This document shows positions 1 to 7,956 of a stretch of DNA of 32,703 nucleotides, piece after piece. The position numbers and the translations under genes are program-made. Under the pieces are notes generated by a model. It was not told the DNA's origin and ran no database searches. It saw only the letters and a list, made by a program, of their open reading frames with translations. Origin of the DNA: an uncultured Flavobacteriaceae bacterium (GTDB lineage Bacteria > Bacteroidota > Bacteroidia > Flavobacteriales > Flavobacteriaceae); NCBI GenBank assembly GCA_913048215.1, contig CAJWXC010000010.1, positions 1 through 32,703 on the forward strand. Direction: 5' to 3'. Each line of letters begins with the position of its first letter. Within the stretch, counting starts at the first letter, position 1.

Positions 1-1
1 T

Positions 2-1444
2 GATTGGAACAATACTCCCAACCAGCAGCATGTTCAATCCTTTTATATGGATGAGACTGAGGTAACCAACTACATGTACTTGCAATATCTTCAGTGGATA
101 AAGGAAGTATTTCCACCAGAGAATGAAAATTACCGTAAAATATATGAAGGAGCCCTGCCAGATACATTGGTGTGGAGAAACCGCCTTGGGTACAATGAAG
201 TAATGACAAACAACTACCTAAGACATCCTGCCTATGCAGAATATCCTGTTGTAGGGGTAAGTTGGATTCAAGCAGTAGAGTTTAGTAATTGGAGAACAGA
301 TAGAGTAAACGAGCTAATTTTAGAGAAAGAGGGTATAACTGCCAGAAATGCGCGTTATGGCCTTGAGAATGGTGAAACTTTCAGCACCTCTACGTACCTC
401 AATGCCCCAACACAAACATATGGTGGTAACGATTCTTTAACCAGAGGTGGTAATAGATCTAAATCTATCGCCAAAAGAAGTAAAGACAGCACCAATCTGT
501 ACATACAAAGAAAAGATGGCTTATTGATGCCTGCTTATAGACTTCCCACAGAAGCAGAATGGGAGTATGCAGCTATTGGTCTGGTAAGTGTACGTTCTTT
601 TAATAATTATAGAGGTAGAAAAAAATATCCTTGGGATGGGCAGTACACTCGCTCTGGTAAAAGAAAAACGCAAGGGGATCAATTAGCAAATTTCAAACAA
701 GGTGATGGTGACTACGGAGGAATTGCTGGATGGAGTGATGATGGTGCAGATATTACCGCAGAAATCAAATCATACCAACCAAATGACTTTGGTCTATACG
801 ATATGTCTGGTAATGTTGCAGAATGGGTTGCAGATGTTTACAGACCAATTGTAGATGATGGTTTTAACGACTTTAATTACTATAGAGGAAACGTTTACAC
901 AAAAAACGCTATAGATGAAAACGGAAAAGTAAAAATAGTAACTGCAGACTCTATTGTGTATGACACTTTAAGTACTGGTAAAGTAATTGCAAGAAACTTA
1001 CCTGGAGAAATCCTTCAAGTGCCGGTAGATGAAAATGAAACCTATCTAAGAACACAATTCTCTACTAGTGACAACCGTGATTATAGAGATGGAGACAAAG
1101 CATCTACTCGTTTTTATCAATCTTTTGGAGAGCAAGAAGACGAGGTTGTTATAGATCCAAACAAGAGAATGTATAACTCTCCAAACCATAGAGTTGGTAC
1201 TTTTGATGAAAATGAAGGTGGTGGCATAGATCGTGAATTTGATAAATCTTCTAGCAGAACCTCCATGATAAACAACGAAGTACGTGTTTACAAGGGTGGT
1301 TCTTGGAAAGATAGAGATTACTGGTTAGATCCAGCTCAAAGACGTTATTTCCCTCAAGACATGGCTACAGATTACATTGGTTTTAGGTGTGCTATGTCAC
1401 GCGTGGGATCGAAAACCACAAAGCCAAAAAGAGCCAGACACTAA
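2..1444 (+). CDS. gldJ: GldJ gliding-motility lipoprotein, 3' part (5' end outside window)
   Basis: The reading frame is open from base 2, so the listed ATG at 47 is internal and the gene is cut by the window edge. About 480 C-terminal residues are visible, against roughly 560 for family members. The fold is formylglycine-generating-enzyme/SUMF1-like: YRLPTEAEWEYAA, then GLYDMSGNVAEWVADVY, then a C-terminal KGGSW...RRYFPQD...GFRCAM block. In flavobacteria, GldJ is an outer-membrane-associated lipoprotein needed for gliding and T9SS function and has no known enzymatic activity. The lipobox would lie upstream and cannot be seen. murF follows, as in Flavobacterium, and a terminator hairpin separates the two. 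GldK is the main alternative because it shares the fold, but the murF neighbour and the long inserted loops favour GldJ. Confidence 0.9.
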   Translation, partial: DWNNTPNQQHVQSFYMDETEVTNYMYLQYLQWIKEVFPPENENYRKIYEGALPDTLVWRNRLGYNEVMTNNYLRHPAYAEYPVVGVSWIQAVEFSNWRTDRVNELILEKEGITARNARYGLENGETFSTSTYLNAPTQTYGGNDSLTRGGNRSKSIAKRSKDSTNLYIQRKDGLLMPAYRLPTEAEWEYAAIGLVSVRSFNNYRGRKKYPWDGQYTRSGKRKTQGDQLANFKQGDGDYGGIAGWSDDGADITAEIKSYQPNDFGLYDMSGNVAEWVADVYRPIVDDGFNDFNYYRGNVYTKNAIDENGKVKIVTADSIVYDTLSTGKVIARNLPGEILQVPVDENETYLRTQFSTSDNRDYRDGDKASTRFYQSFGEQEDEVVIDPNKRMYNSPNHRVGTFDENEGGGIDREFDKSSSRTSMINNEVRVYKGGSWKDRDYWLDPAQRRYFPQDMATDYIGFRCAMSRVGSKTTKPKRARH

Positions 1445-1462
1445 CAGCTTTAAACACTACAC

Positions 1463-1500
1463 AAAACCCTCTTTGGTATTACACTTAAGAGGGTTTTTTT
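1463..1500 (+). terminator. Rho-independent terminator after gldJ
   Basis: A perfect 11-bp stem AAAACCCTCTT/AAGAGGGTTTT with a 13-nt loop is followed by further T residues. It ends 15 nt before the murF ATG, so murF may partly depend on readthrough or on a promoter inside the gap. Confidence 0.8.
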
Positions 1501-1515
1501 ATATATTTACTTTTC

Positions 1516-2802
1516 ATGAAACTAGAAACTATATATTCCTATTTTTTAGAGAGTTCTGGTATTTGTACAGATACAAGAAAGATAGAGAAAGGATGCTTAT
1601 TTGTGGCATTAAGAGGTGATACTTTTAATGGCAATACCTTTACCCAACAAGCATTAGATAAAGGAGCCTTTAAAGTTATTATAGATGATATCTCTCAACA
1701 TAAAAACACAGGAGAAACTATTATTTGTAACAACACCCTACTGCTACTCCAAAAACTAGCAACATACCACAGACAACAGTTAAATATTCCAATTATTGCC
1801 TTAACAGGAAGTAATGGAAAAACCACTACTAAAGAAATCATCAATACGGTTTTATCAAAGAAATTTAAAACCACCGCAACACTTGGAAATCTCAACAACC
1901 ATATAGGTGTTCCGCTCACGCTACTATCAATGACAAAGGACACGGAAATTGGCATTGTAGAGATGGGGGCAAATCATACAAAAGAAATTGAGGCTCTATG
2001 TGAAATAGCACAACCTAATTTTGGATATATTACCAATTTCGGTAAAGCACATATTGAGGGTTTTGGCAGTATTCAAGGGGTCATTCAAGGAAAGAGTGAA
2101 TTATATAAATACATTACCAAAAAAAAGGGAATGCTATTTTTTAATGCCGATGACCCTGTACAAACTAAATTACTGGGCACCTATCGGTCAAAGGTTGGGT
2201 ACAGTAAAACCAAAGAAGACTTTTATACCCTAAAACAAATTGATGCAAACCCATATGTGGCATTGCAAGTAGCTCAAACAAAAATTACATCAAACCTTAT
2301 CGGGGCCTACAATTTCACTAATATTTGTGCAGGAGCACTTATTGGCAATTTCTTTGATATCCCTTTAAAAGACATCAAACAAGCAATTGAGCAGTACAAA
2401 CCCACCAACAATAGGTCACAGTTAATCACCAAAGAGAGCAGACAAATCATTTTAGATGCCTACAATGCGAATCCTACCAGTATGCTTGCTGCCCTGCAAC
2501 ATTTCAGTACAATAAAGGCGGCCTCAAAAGTGATATTTTTAGGAGACATGTTTGAGCTTGGAGAAACCGCTCAACAAGAACACCAGGAAATTGTTAACCA
2601 CCTCTCTACTATCAATATTGATCAAATTTATCTTATTGGCACCCTTTTTAATAACACAAAAACACAGGCAAAAAACTGTCATCAATACAAAACTTTTGAA
2701 GCCCTAAAAAGTGATTTTAAAAATACCATACCTAAAGACACAACTATCCTTATTAAAGGCTCTAGGGCGATGGCGCTAGAACGTGTAGTCTCTCTCTTAT
2801 AA
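1516..2802 (+). CDS. murF: UDP-N-acetylmuramoyl-tripeptide--D-alanyl-D-alanine ligase
   Basis: This cytoplasmic Mur ligase adds D-Ala-D-Ala to the UDP-MurNAc-tripeptide in an ATP-dependent reaction, completing the pentapeptide precursor of peptidoglycan. The N-terminal part has the MurF substrate-domain signature SSGICTDTRKIEKGCLFVAL. The P-loop TGSNGKTTTKEI sits near residue 100. LGNLNNHIGVPLTLL and VEMGANHTKEIE follow in the central ATPase domain, and DAYNANPTSM lies in the C-terminal ligase domain. The length of 428 aa is normal for Bacteroidota. The ATG at 1516 gives the expected family N-terminus and has no Shine-Dalgarno sequence. The gene lies downstream of gldJ. Confidence 0.97.
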   Translation: MKLETIYSYFLESSGICTDTRKIEKGCLFVALRGDTFNGNTFTQQALDKGAFKVIIDDISQHKNTGETIICNNTLLLLQKLATYHRQQLNIPIIALTGSNGKTTTKEIINTVLSKKFKTTATLGNLNNHIGVPLTLLSMTKDTEIGIVEMGANHTKEIEALCEIAQPNFGYITNFGKAHIEGFGSIQGVIQGKSELYKYITKKKGMLFFNADDPVQTKLLGTYRSKVGYSKTKEDFYTLKQIDANPYVALQVAQTKITSNLIGAYNFTNICAGALIGNFFDIPLKDIKQAIEQYKPTNNRSQLITKESRQIILDAYNANPTSMLAALQHFSTIKAASKVIFLGDMFELGETAQQEHQEIVNHLSTINIDQIYLIGTLFNNTKTQAKNCHQYKTFEALKSDFKNTIPKDTTILIKGSRAMALERVVSLL

Positions 2803-2951
2803 AATCAAAAAATACAGGTATAACTATTGGTTTTAAAAACAGCTGGGTAAAGTAAAAAAAATGACACCGTTTTTAATAAAACTCAAACTGCTTTTAAACA
2901 GTCAATTAGCTATTTTCACTGAATAATTTTAACTTATTTTGAGCTATTTGT

Positions 2952-2981
2952 TTGTGGGTTTTAAAATCTAACTTATATTTG
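2952..2981 (+). promoter_or_regulatory. Promoter of tRNA-Val
   Basis: TTG (2952-2954), a 19-nt spacer and TATATTTG (2974-2981) match the Bacteroidota housekeeping promoter TTG-N19-TAnnTTTG exactly. The first tRNA base lies 18 nt past the -7 box. Confidence 0.8.
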
Positions 2982-2999
2982 CACTCGCTAACAATGTTA

Positions 3000-3077
3000 G
3001 GGCGCATAGCTCAGTTGGTTCAGAGCACTTGGTTTACACCCAAGGGGTCGGGGGTTCGAATCCCTCTGCGCCCACCA
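3000..3077 (+). tRNA. tRNA-Val (anticodon UAC), CCA encoded
   Basis: A full cloverleaf can be drawn. The acceptor stem is GGGCGCA/TGCGCCC, the D stem GCTC/GAGC, and the anticodon stem CTTGG/CCAAG with loop TTTACAC (anticodon TAC). The T arm is GGGGG-TTCGAAT-CCCTC with one G-T wobble, and the discriminator is A. The mature body is 75 nt (3000-3074), followed by an encoded CCA (3075-3077). It has its own upstream promoter and a terminator just downstream, so it is a monocistronic tRNA unit. The ORF-track entry 2952-3146 across it is spurious. Confidence 0.96.
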
Positions 3078-3082
3078 AGACA

Positions 3083-3112
3083 AAGCCTACTCTACAGAGT
3101 AGGCTTTTTTTT
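3083..3112 (+). terminator. Terminator of tRNA-Val
   Basis: AAGCCTACTCT pairs perfectly with AGAGTAGGCTT around a very tight loop, followed by a run of T residues. It lies 6 nt after the tRNA CCA. Confidence 0.88.
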
Positions 3113-3160
3113 GTTTATAAATAAGTATATATTTACATCAAATTAACAATATAAAATAAT

Positions 3161-3718
3161 ATGAAAATTACACTCTTAACACTACTTTTTGCGCTAACAG
3201 TGAGCGTGTCTGCACAAACAATAATGACCCAAACTACCACCACTAATACCCCTGCCAACAATGGTATGAATATTAACATGAATATGGGTGAAGGCACAAG
3301 CATAAATATGAATATGGGTAACAACCAACAGCAAACCACAACTACCCAAACAACCATCATTAACAACAACCCTCCTGTTGCAACAGTTGTCTATGTTTCT
3401 GGATACAATGGCCGCGTTGGCTGTACACCTCCAGTAAGTGAGCAAAGATTTAGTCAAATGATTAATTCTGTAAAAAACCAATCTTTCAGCGATGATAAAC
3501 AAAGAGTAACTAAACAGATTGTAAAGAGTAACTGTATGACTGTTGACCAACTTGTGGATTTGTTAAATGAATTTAGTTTTGACGATGGAAAATTAGAAAC
3601 CGCAAAATTTGCTTACGATTACATTTATGATATAGAAAATTATTATAAAGTATTTGACGTTTTTTCTTTCAGTAGTAGCACAGAAGAACTAGAGCAATAC
3701 ATAAACGATAGAAATTAA
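3161..3718 (+). CDS. Secreted DUF4476 domain protein with Met/Asn-rich N-terminal segment
   Basis: The protein has 185 aa and a clear Sec signal peptide (MKITLLTLLFALTVSVSAQ), so it should reach the periplasm or beyond. Residues about 20-75 are low complexity and rich in Thr, Asn and Gln. They contain INMNMG twice, separated by GEGTS. The C-terminal ~95 residues (from PPVSEQRFSQMINSVKNQSF) match the helical DUF4476 family, which is common in Bacteroidota and has no known function. The gene stands alone between the tRNA unit and a convergent folC, with a shared terminator downstream. A -7-like TATATTTA lies about 26 nt upstream of the ATG, but no good -33 element is evident. The family assignment rests on recalled sequence pattern; the function is unknown. 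Confidence 0.85.
   Translation: MKITLLTLLFALTVSVSAQTIMTQTTTTNTPANNGMNINMNMGEGTSINMNMGNNQQQTTTTQTTIINNNPPVATVVYVSGYNGRVGCTPPVSEQRFSQMINSVKNQSFSDDKQRVTKQIVKSNCMTVDQLVDLLNEFSFDDGKLETAKFAYDYIYDIENYYKVFDVFSFSSSTEELEQYINDRN
3272..3319 (+). repeat. Duplicated INMNMG hexapeptide coding repeat
   Basis: Two 18-nt units (3272-3289 and 3302-3319) both encode Ile-Asn-Met-Asn-Met-Gly and differ only at third-codon positions. They lie inside the DUF4476 gene. Confidence 0.8.
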
Positions 3719-3736
3719 ACAACAGGTATTACAAAC

Positions 3737-3774
3737 AAATCTCTCAACAGACACAAATGTTGGGAGATTTTTTT
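3737..3774. terminator. Bidirectional terminator between DUF4476 gene and folC
   Basis: AAATCTCTCAACA pairs with TGTTGGGAGATTT through 13 bp with one mismatch that can wobble on one strand, around an 8-nt loop, with T residues following on the + strand. It sits between convergent genes and could serve both. Confidence 0.75.
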
Positions 3775-3794
3775 ATTGGTTAAGATTTTATCTA

Positions 3795-5012
3795 CTATAA
3801 AACCTCAGCCACAACAAAAGTACTCCCTCCAACATAGATTAAATCATCGGTTTTAGCAGCCTTTAAAGCAGCCTTTACAGCTTTTTTTACAGACTTGTAG
3901 GATAAACCTGTAAGGTTAAAGTCTTCCGCTTTTTGTTTTAAAGCGGCAACATTTAAGGCTCGTGTTATATTTGGTGCGCAAAAATAATACTTGGCACTAA
4001 TTGGCAATAAAGGCAATATAGCTTCTAAATCTTTATCGCTCACAACTCCAAAAACAATATGTAATTCTCCTTGCGCTGTATCTAGCATTTGTTTGATAGT
4101 AAAAAGCAAACCTTCTTTGTTATGAGCTGTGTCACACACCAAAGTAGGTTGAGTTTGCAACACCTGCCATCTCCCTAATAGCCCTGTGTTTGAAACTACA
4201 GCTCCAATACCCCTTTTAATATGAGTTTGTGTAACCTTATATCCCTTTGTAGTTAAAACCTTCATAGCGGCCAGAGCGGTTCGTTGATTTTGTAATTGAT
4301 AATTTCCTTTTAAATCACTCTCCAATAAAGAAATCTCTTGCTCTTGAGCAAATATAATTGGAGCACTTTTTTGTGAAGCTACCTTAAGAAAGACCTTACT
4401 TGTATCTGGATGCAACTCCCCGATTACAACGGGAGTTTTAGGTTTAATAATTCCTGCTTTTTCTTTTGCGATAGCCGGTAGAGTAGTTCCCAGAAACTGA
4501 GTATGATCTAGCCCTATATTGGTAATAATACTAAGTTCTGGGCTTAGTATATTAGTGCTGTCTAGCCTACCCCCTAGACCCACTTCAATAATTGCAATAT
4601 CCACCTTACTTTGGGCAAAGTAATCAAAGGCCAACCCAACGCTCATCTCAAAAAAGGATAACTTGTTTTTTTTAAAAAAGGTGTGATGTTTTTCCACAAA
4701 AGAGGACACTTTTCTTTTTGAAATCATAGCCCCATCAATTTTTATACGCTCTCTAAAATCTTTAAGATGTGGAGAGGTATACAAGCCTACTTTATAACCT
4801 GCTTCTTGTAATACAGAGGCCATCATGTGGCTGGTAGATCCCTTACCATTTGTTCCAGCGACATGAATAGATTTAAATCTATGATGAGGATTGTCAAGAT
4901 AATTTGCTAATAATAAAGTGTTTTCTAAATCTATCTTATAGGCAGACATGCCCACATTTTGATACATGGGTAGCTGTTTAAAAAGCCAGTGTGTTGCCTG
5001 TGAGTAGGTAAT
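3795..5012 (-). CDS. folC: Bifunctional folylpolyglutamate synthase/dihydrofolate synthase, apparent ATT start
   Basis: This ATP-dependent Mur-ligase-fold enzyme joins glutamate to dihydropteroate and adds further glutamates to folates in the cytoplasm. It has the P-loop HVAGTNGKGSTSH, YTSPHLKDFRERI, EVGLGGRLDSTN, a TNIGLDHTQFLG block and a C-terminal CDTAHN. The listed ORF begins at ATG 4967 (390 aa), which is too short at the N-terminus. The same frame upstream reads ITYSQATHWLFKQLP and resembles the usual family start MTYxxTxxWLFxQLPMYQ. Between the in-frame stop of the upstream gene (5016-5018) and 4967 there is no ATG, GTG, TTG or CTG. The alignment-supported first codon is ATT at 5012, or the ATT at 5015. 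That gives about 405 aa. I am certain of the family; the start codon is an inference. Confidence 0.93.
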   Translation of the reverse strand: MTYSQATHWLFKQLPMYQNVGMSAYKIDLENTLLLANYLDNPHHRFKSIHVAGTNGKGSTSHMMASVLQEAGYKVGLYTSPHLKDFRERIKIDGAMISKRKVSSFVEKHHTFFKKNKLSFFEMSVGLAFDYFAQSKVDIAIIEVGLGGRLDSTNILSPELSIITNIGLDHTQFLGTTLPAIAKEKAGIIKPKTPVVIGELHPDTSKVFLKVASQKSAPIIFAQEQEISLLESDLKGNYQLQNQRTALAAMKVLTTKGYKVTQTHIKRGIGAVVSNTGLLGRWQVLQTQPTLVCDTAHNKEGLLFTIKQMLDTAQGELHIVFGVVSDKDLEAILPLLPISAKYYFCAPNITRALNVAALKQKAEDFNLTGLSYKSVKKAVKAALKAAKTDDLIYVGGSTFVVAEVL

Positions 5013-5015
5013 AAT

Positions 5016-7505
5016 TTATTTCTTTATGAGTTTTTTTGTTGTGCGAACACCAGCTATATCAAGCCTCAAATAATAAAGTCCTCTAGGAAGTTCAGATACC
5101 TCTAAGGTAGCTTTATGTAATGTGGCTGCAAGTGATCTGGACAGCATTTTTCTACCTAGTGCATCATATATGGTTACAGCTATCTCTTGTGCTTGATGAG
5201 TAAAAGAAATGACAACTATATCCTCTGCTGGATTAGGAGATACTGTTATTGTAGTTGTAGGATCTTGATTGGGAGAGGCTAAAATGTTTTCTGCAATGTT
5301 TATTTTATAGCTTGATCTTCCATATGTTGCAGCATAAAGATATTCACTTCCTTGATGAATGTGCAGATCTGTAACAGGGACCGATGGTAGGTTTACAGCC
5401 AACACATTCCATGAGTTTCCTTGGTCTAAAGAAGCAACAACACCAACATCTGTAGCTACAAATAAATTACCATAACTGTCCTTTACTATATCATTGACAG
5501 GAATATCTGGAATATTACCCGTTATATCTTGCCAGGTAACTCCGTTGTTTTCACTTTTAAAAACGTGCCCAAGGTTTTCTCCAAAGCGATAACCAGAAAA
5601 AGTAGCATACACGGTGTTTACATCATCTGGATCTGCAAGGACACTAGTTACCCATCTATTGGGCAGGGCCGCAGAAATATTAGACCAAATAGCGCCCCCA
5701 TCATCGGTAGTCCAGAGATTTCCATCATCTGTACCCACGAATATAACATCACTATCTAAGGGGGAAACACTAATACTGATAATAGTACCAAAGGTCAAGT
5801 TGCCCTGGTAGGGGCCCTGTGTCAGATCTGGACTTATCGCAGACCAATTTCCAGCAGCATTTGTTGTCTTGTACAAACGGTTTGCACCATAATATAGGGT
5901 TTGAGAATCTGCAGGATCAAAGGCTATGGGGGTATCCCAGTTTTTTCTATCACTATTTGAAATACCACTCATGGCACTAAAAAAAGAAGCGCCGTCATTT
6001 ATAGACTTACCCAAATTACCACGTTGTGATAAGGCATAAATAACGTTGGTATTTTCTGGGTCTACAAGAGGCTGAAAACCGTCACCACCAAATATAGCAT
6101 TCCAATTATCTGTATCTGCAGTGGTGGTCCGTATGGTATTATTGTCTTGAGAACCAGCATATATTTTATTCTGGTCTTGGGCATCAACATGAAATCTATA
6201 CAGTTGTGTAATGGGAAGAGTGTTGTATTTTAAAGAGGTATTTCCTCCATTTTGGGTTTCATACAAACCTCCATCGTTACCCAATAATATATTTTGTGGA
6301 TTCTTTGGCGAGAATGCCATAGCATGCTGATCTACATGTACATTAGAAAAGGAGTTACTCCAGCTCTGCCCTCCGTCTGTAGATTTTTGCACCCTGAAAT
6401 CTACATTATATATGATATCTTCATTGGTTGGATCTATATAAATACCTCTAAACCACCAATGAAACCCAACATCTGTAAGTTGAGCTGAATTACGTGTTTC
6501 CCATGATTCTCCTCCATCTGCAGAGCGGTAAACACCTTGGATATTACCTATTGCATCAGCATATCTTGCGTATAAAACTAAGGGATTAGATTCAGAAATA
6601 GAAATAGAAATACGTCCCTTTTGAGCACCTTGGGTAGGCAGACCACTAGTCATTTGTGACCAAGTTAAGCCGCCATCTATAGATTTATAAAGACCAGACT
6701 CCTCACCGCCATAGGTTCTGTTACTTGGAGTTCGTTCTCTTTGCCAGGCTGCCGCATAAACAATTGCTGCATTGGTAGGATGTATGGCCATATCTATAAT
6801 ACCTGTTTTGTCACTTATAAATAAAACTTGCTCCCAGGAATCGCCGCCATCTGTTGTTTTATAAACACCTCTGTTGGGGTCATTTTTGAACAAAGGACCC
6901 ATAGCTCCAACAAATATGGTATTGTCATCATTAGGGGCTATAAGTACTTTTCCTATGCTGCCAACCCCTGGTAATCCTCGAGATTCCCATGACAAGCCAC
7001 CATCTGTTGAGCGGTACACACCATCACCGTCATAGGCCAATGAGCCTCCTCCAGCATTTACCTCTCCGGTACCCACCCAAATAGTACTTGGATTGTTTTT
7101 TGAAAGCTGCATATCTCCAATAGAGAGTATTTCTTGATCATCAAAAATAGGATTGAAGGTACTACCGCCGTCTATGGTTTTGAAAATACCCCCAGAGGCA
7201 GTACCCACATAATAAGTATTGGCATCATTTAAAGGAATCTCTACATCTGTTATTCTACCCCCAGTGTTTAAGGGGCCAACAAATTGCCAAAGTTCTGTAG
7301 ATGCCTTATTCTGAGAGCTATTTTTCTTTTTCCATTGCACTGCCTGGGCAAAAGCACTTGTATTTATTTCTCCGCTAGGATAGGCACGACTCATAAACAT
7401 AAAATCATGTGGAGAACTTGTATCTAAGGCAACAGCATTGGTGTTGGGTTGGTTTGTGCAAGCAAAAAACGATAGTGCAATAGCACCTAAAAGTAACTTT
7501 TTCAA
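5016..7505 (-). CDS. T9SS-exported BNR/sortilin-like beta-propeller protein
   Basis: This 829-aa exported protein has at least twelve Asp-box-like repeats of the form xYxTxDGGxSW, spread over residues about 95-700 (for example VYRSTDGG, VYKTTDGG and LYKSIDGG). They predict one or two beta-propellers of the sortilin/VPS10/BNR type, often loosely named glycosyl hydrolase; I see no catalytic evidence. The last ~85 residues (SPNPAEDIVVISF...LPRGLYYLRL...KKLIKK) form a type A T9SS sorting domain. The N-terminus MKKLLLGAIALSFFAC is a signal peptide ending in a possible loose lipobox. The start is TTG at 7505, because the open frame upstream has no ATG. The next gene, folC, starts a few bases after its stop. 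A cell-surface adhesin or binding role is inferred. Confidence 0.88.
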   Translation of the reverse strand: MKKLLLGAIALSFFACTNQPNTNAVALDTSSPHDFMFMSRAYPSGEINTSAFAQAVQWKKKNSSQNKASTELWQFVGPLNTGGRITDVEIPLNDANTYYVGTASGGIFKTIDGGSTFNPIFDDQEILSIGDMQLSKNNPSTIWVGTGEVNAGGGSLAYDGDGVYRSTDGGLSWESRGLPGVGSIGKVLIAPNDDNTIFVGAMGPLFKNDPNRGVYKTTDGGDSWEQVLFISDKTGIIDMAIHPTNAAIVYAAAWQRERTPSNRTYGGEESGLYKSIDGGLTWSQMTSGLPTQGAQKGRISISISESNPLVLYARYADAIGNIQGVYRSADGGESWETRNSAQLTDVGFHWWFRGIYIDPTNEDIIYNVDFRVQKSTDGGQSWSNSFSNVHVDQHAMAFSPKNPQNILLGNDGGLYETQNGGNTSLKYNTLPITQLYRFHVDAQDQNKIYAGSQDNNTIRTTTADTDNWNAIFGGDGFQPLVDPENTNVIYALSQRGNLGKSINDGASFFSAMSGISNSDRKNWDTPIAFDPADSQTLYYGANRLYKTTNAAGNWSAISPDLTQGPYQGNLTFGTIISISVSPLDSDVIFVGTDDGNLWTTDDGGAIWSNISAALPNRWVTSVLADPDDVNTVYATFSGYRFGENLGHVFKSENNGVTWQDITGNIPDIPVNDIVKDSYGNLFVATDVGVVASLDQGNSWNVLAVNLPSVPVTDLHIHQGSEYLYAATYGRSSYKINIAENILASPNQDPTTTITVSPNPAEDIVVISFTHQAQEIAVTIYDALGRKMLSRSLAATLHKATLEVSELPRGLYYLRLDIAGVRTTKKLIKK

Positions 7506-7568
7506 TAGAATAAATTTTAAGGTTAAAGATACCTAAAAGTCTCTACTTTCCTAAGAGAAAAGAAAACG

Positions 7569-7597
7569 CAAATATTAAATTATTATAAAAAATACAA
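7569..7597 (-). promoter_or_regulatory. Putative promoter of the BNR protein gene
   Basis: On the minus strand TTG (7597-7595), an 18-nt spacer and AATATTTG (7576-7569, seven of eight bases of TAnnTTTG) lie about 65 nt upstream of the TTG start. Confidence 0.45.
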
Positions 7598-7685
7598 AAC
7601 GGAACTGGAAAATTCACTAAGTTAATACATAGAAAAAATATAGGTAAATGTTAAAATTTAGTGCATTTCATCGAATAAATATGCT

Positions 7686-7878
7686 TTATGGCGATTTTTT
7701 ATGTTGTTTTTGTGTATATTTAAGTCCCAAAAACAACCAAATGATAATATATACTGCTAAGACAGTAGCGAACATCTTTAAAAATAGTGAAACATAAAGT
7801 AAGAGATTTGAAACAATATCTCCCCTAAAAAGAAACACGATAAAAAAGATATAGCCAATTAGAATTTTTTGTTTTCAT
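7686..7878 (-). pseudogene. Small membrane protein ORF interrupted by a 1-nt frameshift
   Basis: On the minus strand ATG AAA ACA opens at 7878. After a run of six A residues (7870-7865) this frame closes within about 17 codons. Removing one base from the run gives a continuous 63-residue protein beginning roughly MKQKILIGYIFFIVFLF, with hydrophobic segments and a basic tail KYTQKQHKKSP ending at TAA 7686. The span is 193 nt, which is three times 64 plus one. It lies between nhaD and the BNR gene, on their strand. I do not recognise the family. Alternatives are a non-ATG start, a shorter product from ATG 7775 (29 aa), slippage at the A run, or chance. Confidence 0.4.
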
Positions 7879-7885
7879 CAAATCT

Positions 7886-7917
7886 AAAAAAGAGCATTTA
7901 TTAAAATGCTCTTTTTT
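7886..7917. terminator. Terminator downstream of nhaD
   Basis: The 14-bp perfect stem AAAAAAGAGCATTT/AAATGCTCTTTTTT has a 4-nt loop and T runs on both strands. On the minus strand it lies 39 nt past the nhaD stop. Confidence 0.85.
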
Positions 7918-7956
7918 TGTATTTTAAAGGTAAAAAACTAATGAGCTTTATAGTGA

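Larger units (their letters stand above)
7506..7956. other. 451-nt intergenic region between the BNR gene and nhaD
   Basis: It holds a putative promoter of the BNR gene (7569-7597), the broken small membrane ORF (7686-7878) and a strong bidirectional terminator (7886-7917). A plus-strand ORF of 49 codons (7648-7797) runs antisense to the small membrane ORF and looks incidental. Confidence 0.6.

Noticed and set aside
2952-3146. 64-aa plus-strand ORF in the track
   Set aside because: It runs straight through tRNA-Val and its terminator; its start lies in the tRNA promoter.
7648-7797. 49-codon plus-strand ORF in the nhaD/BNR intergenic region
   Set aside because: It is antisense to the more protein-like minus-strand membrane ORF, and its own translation resembles no protein I recognise.
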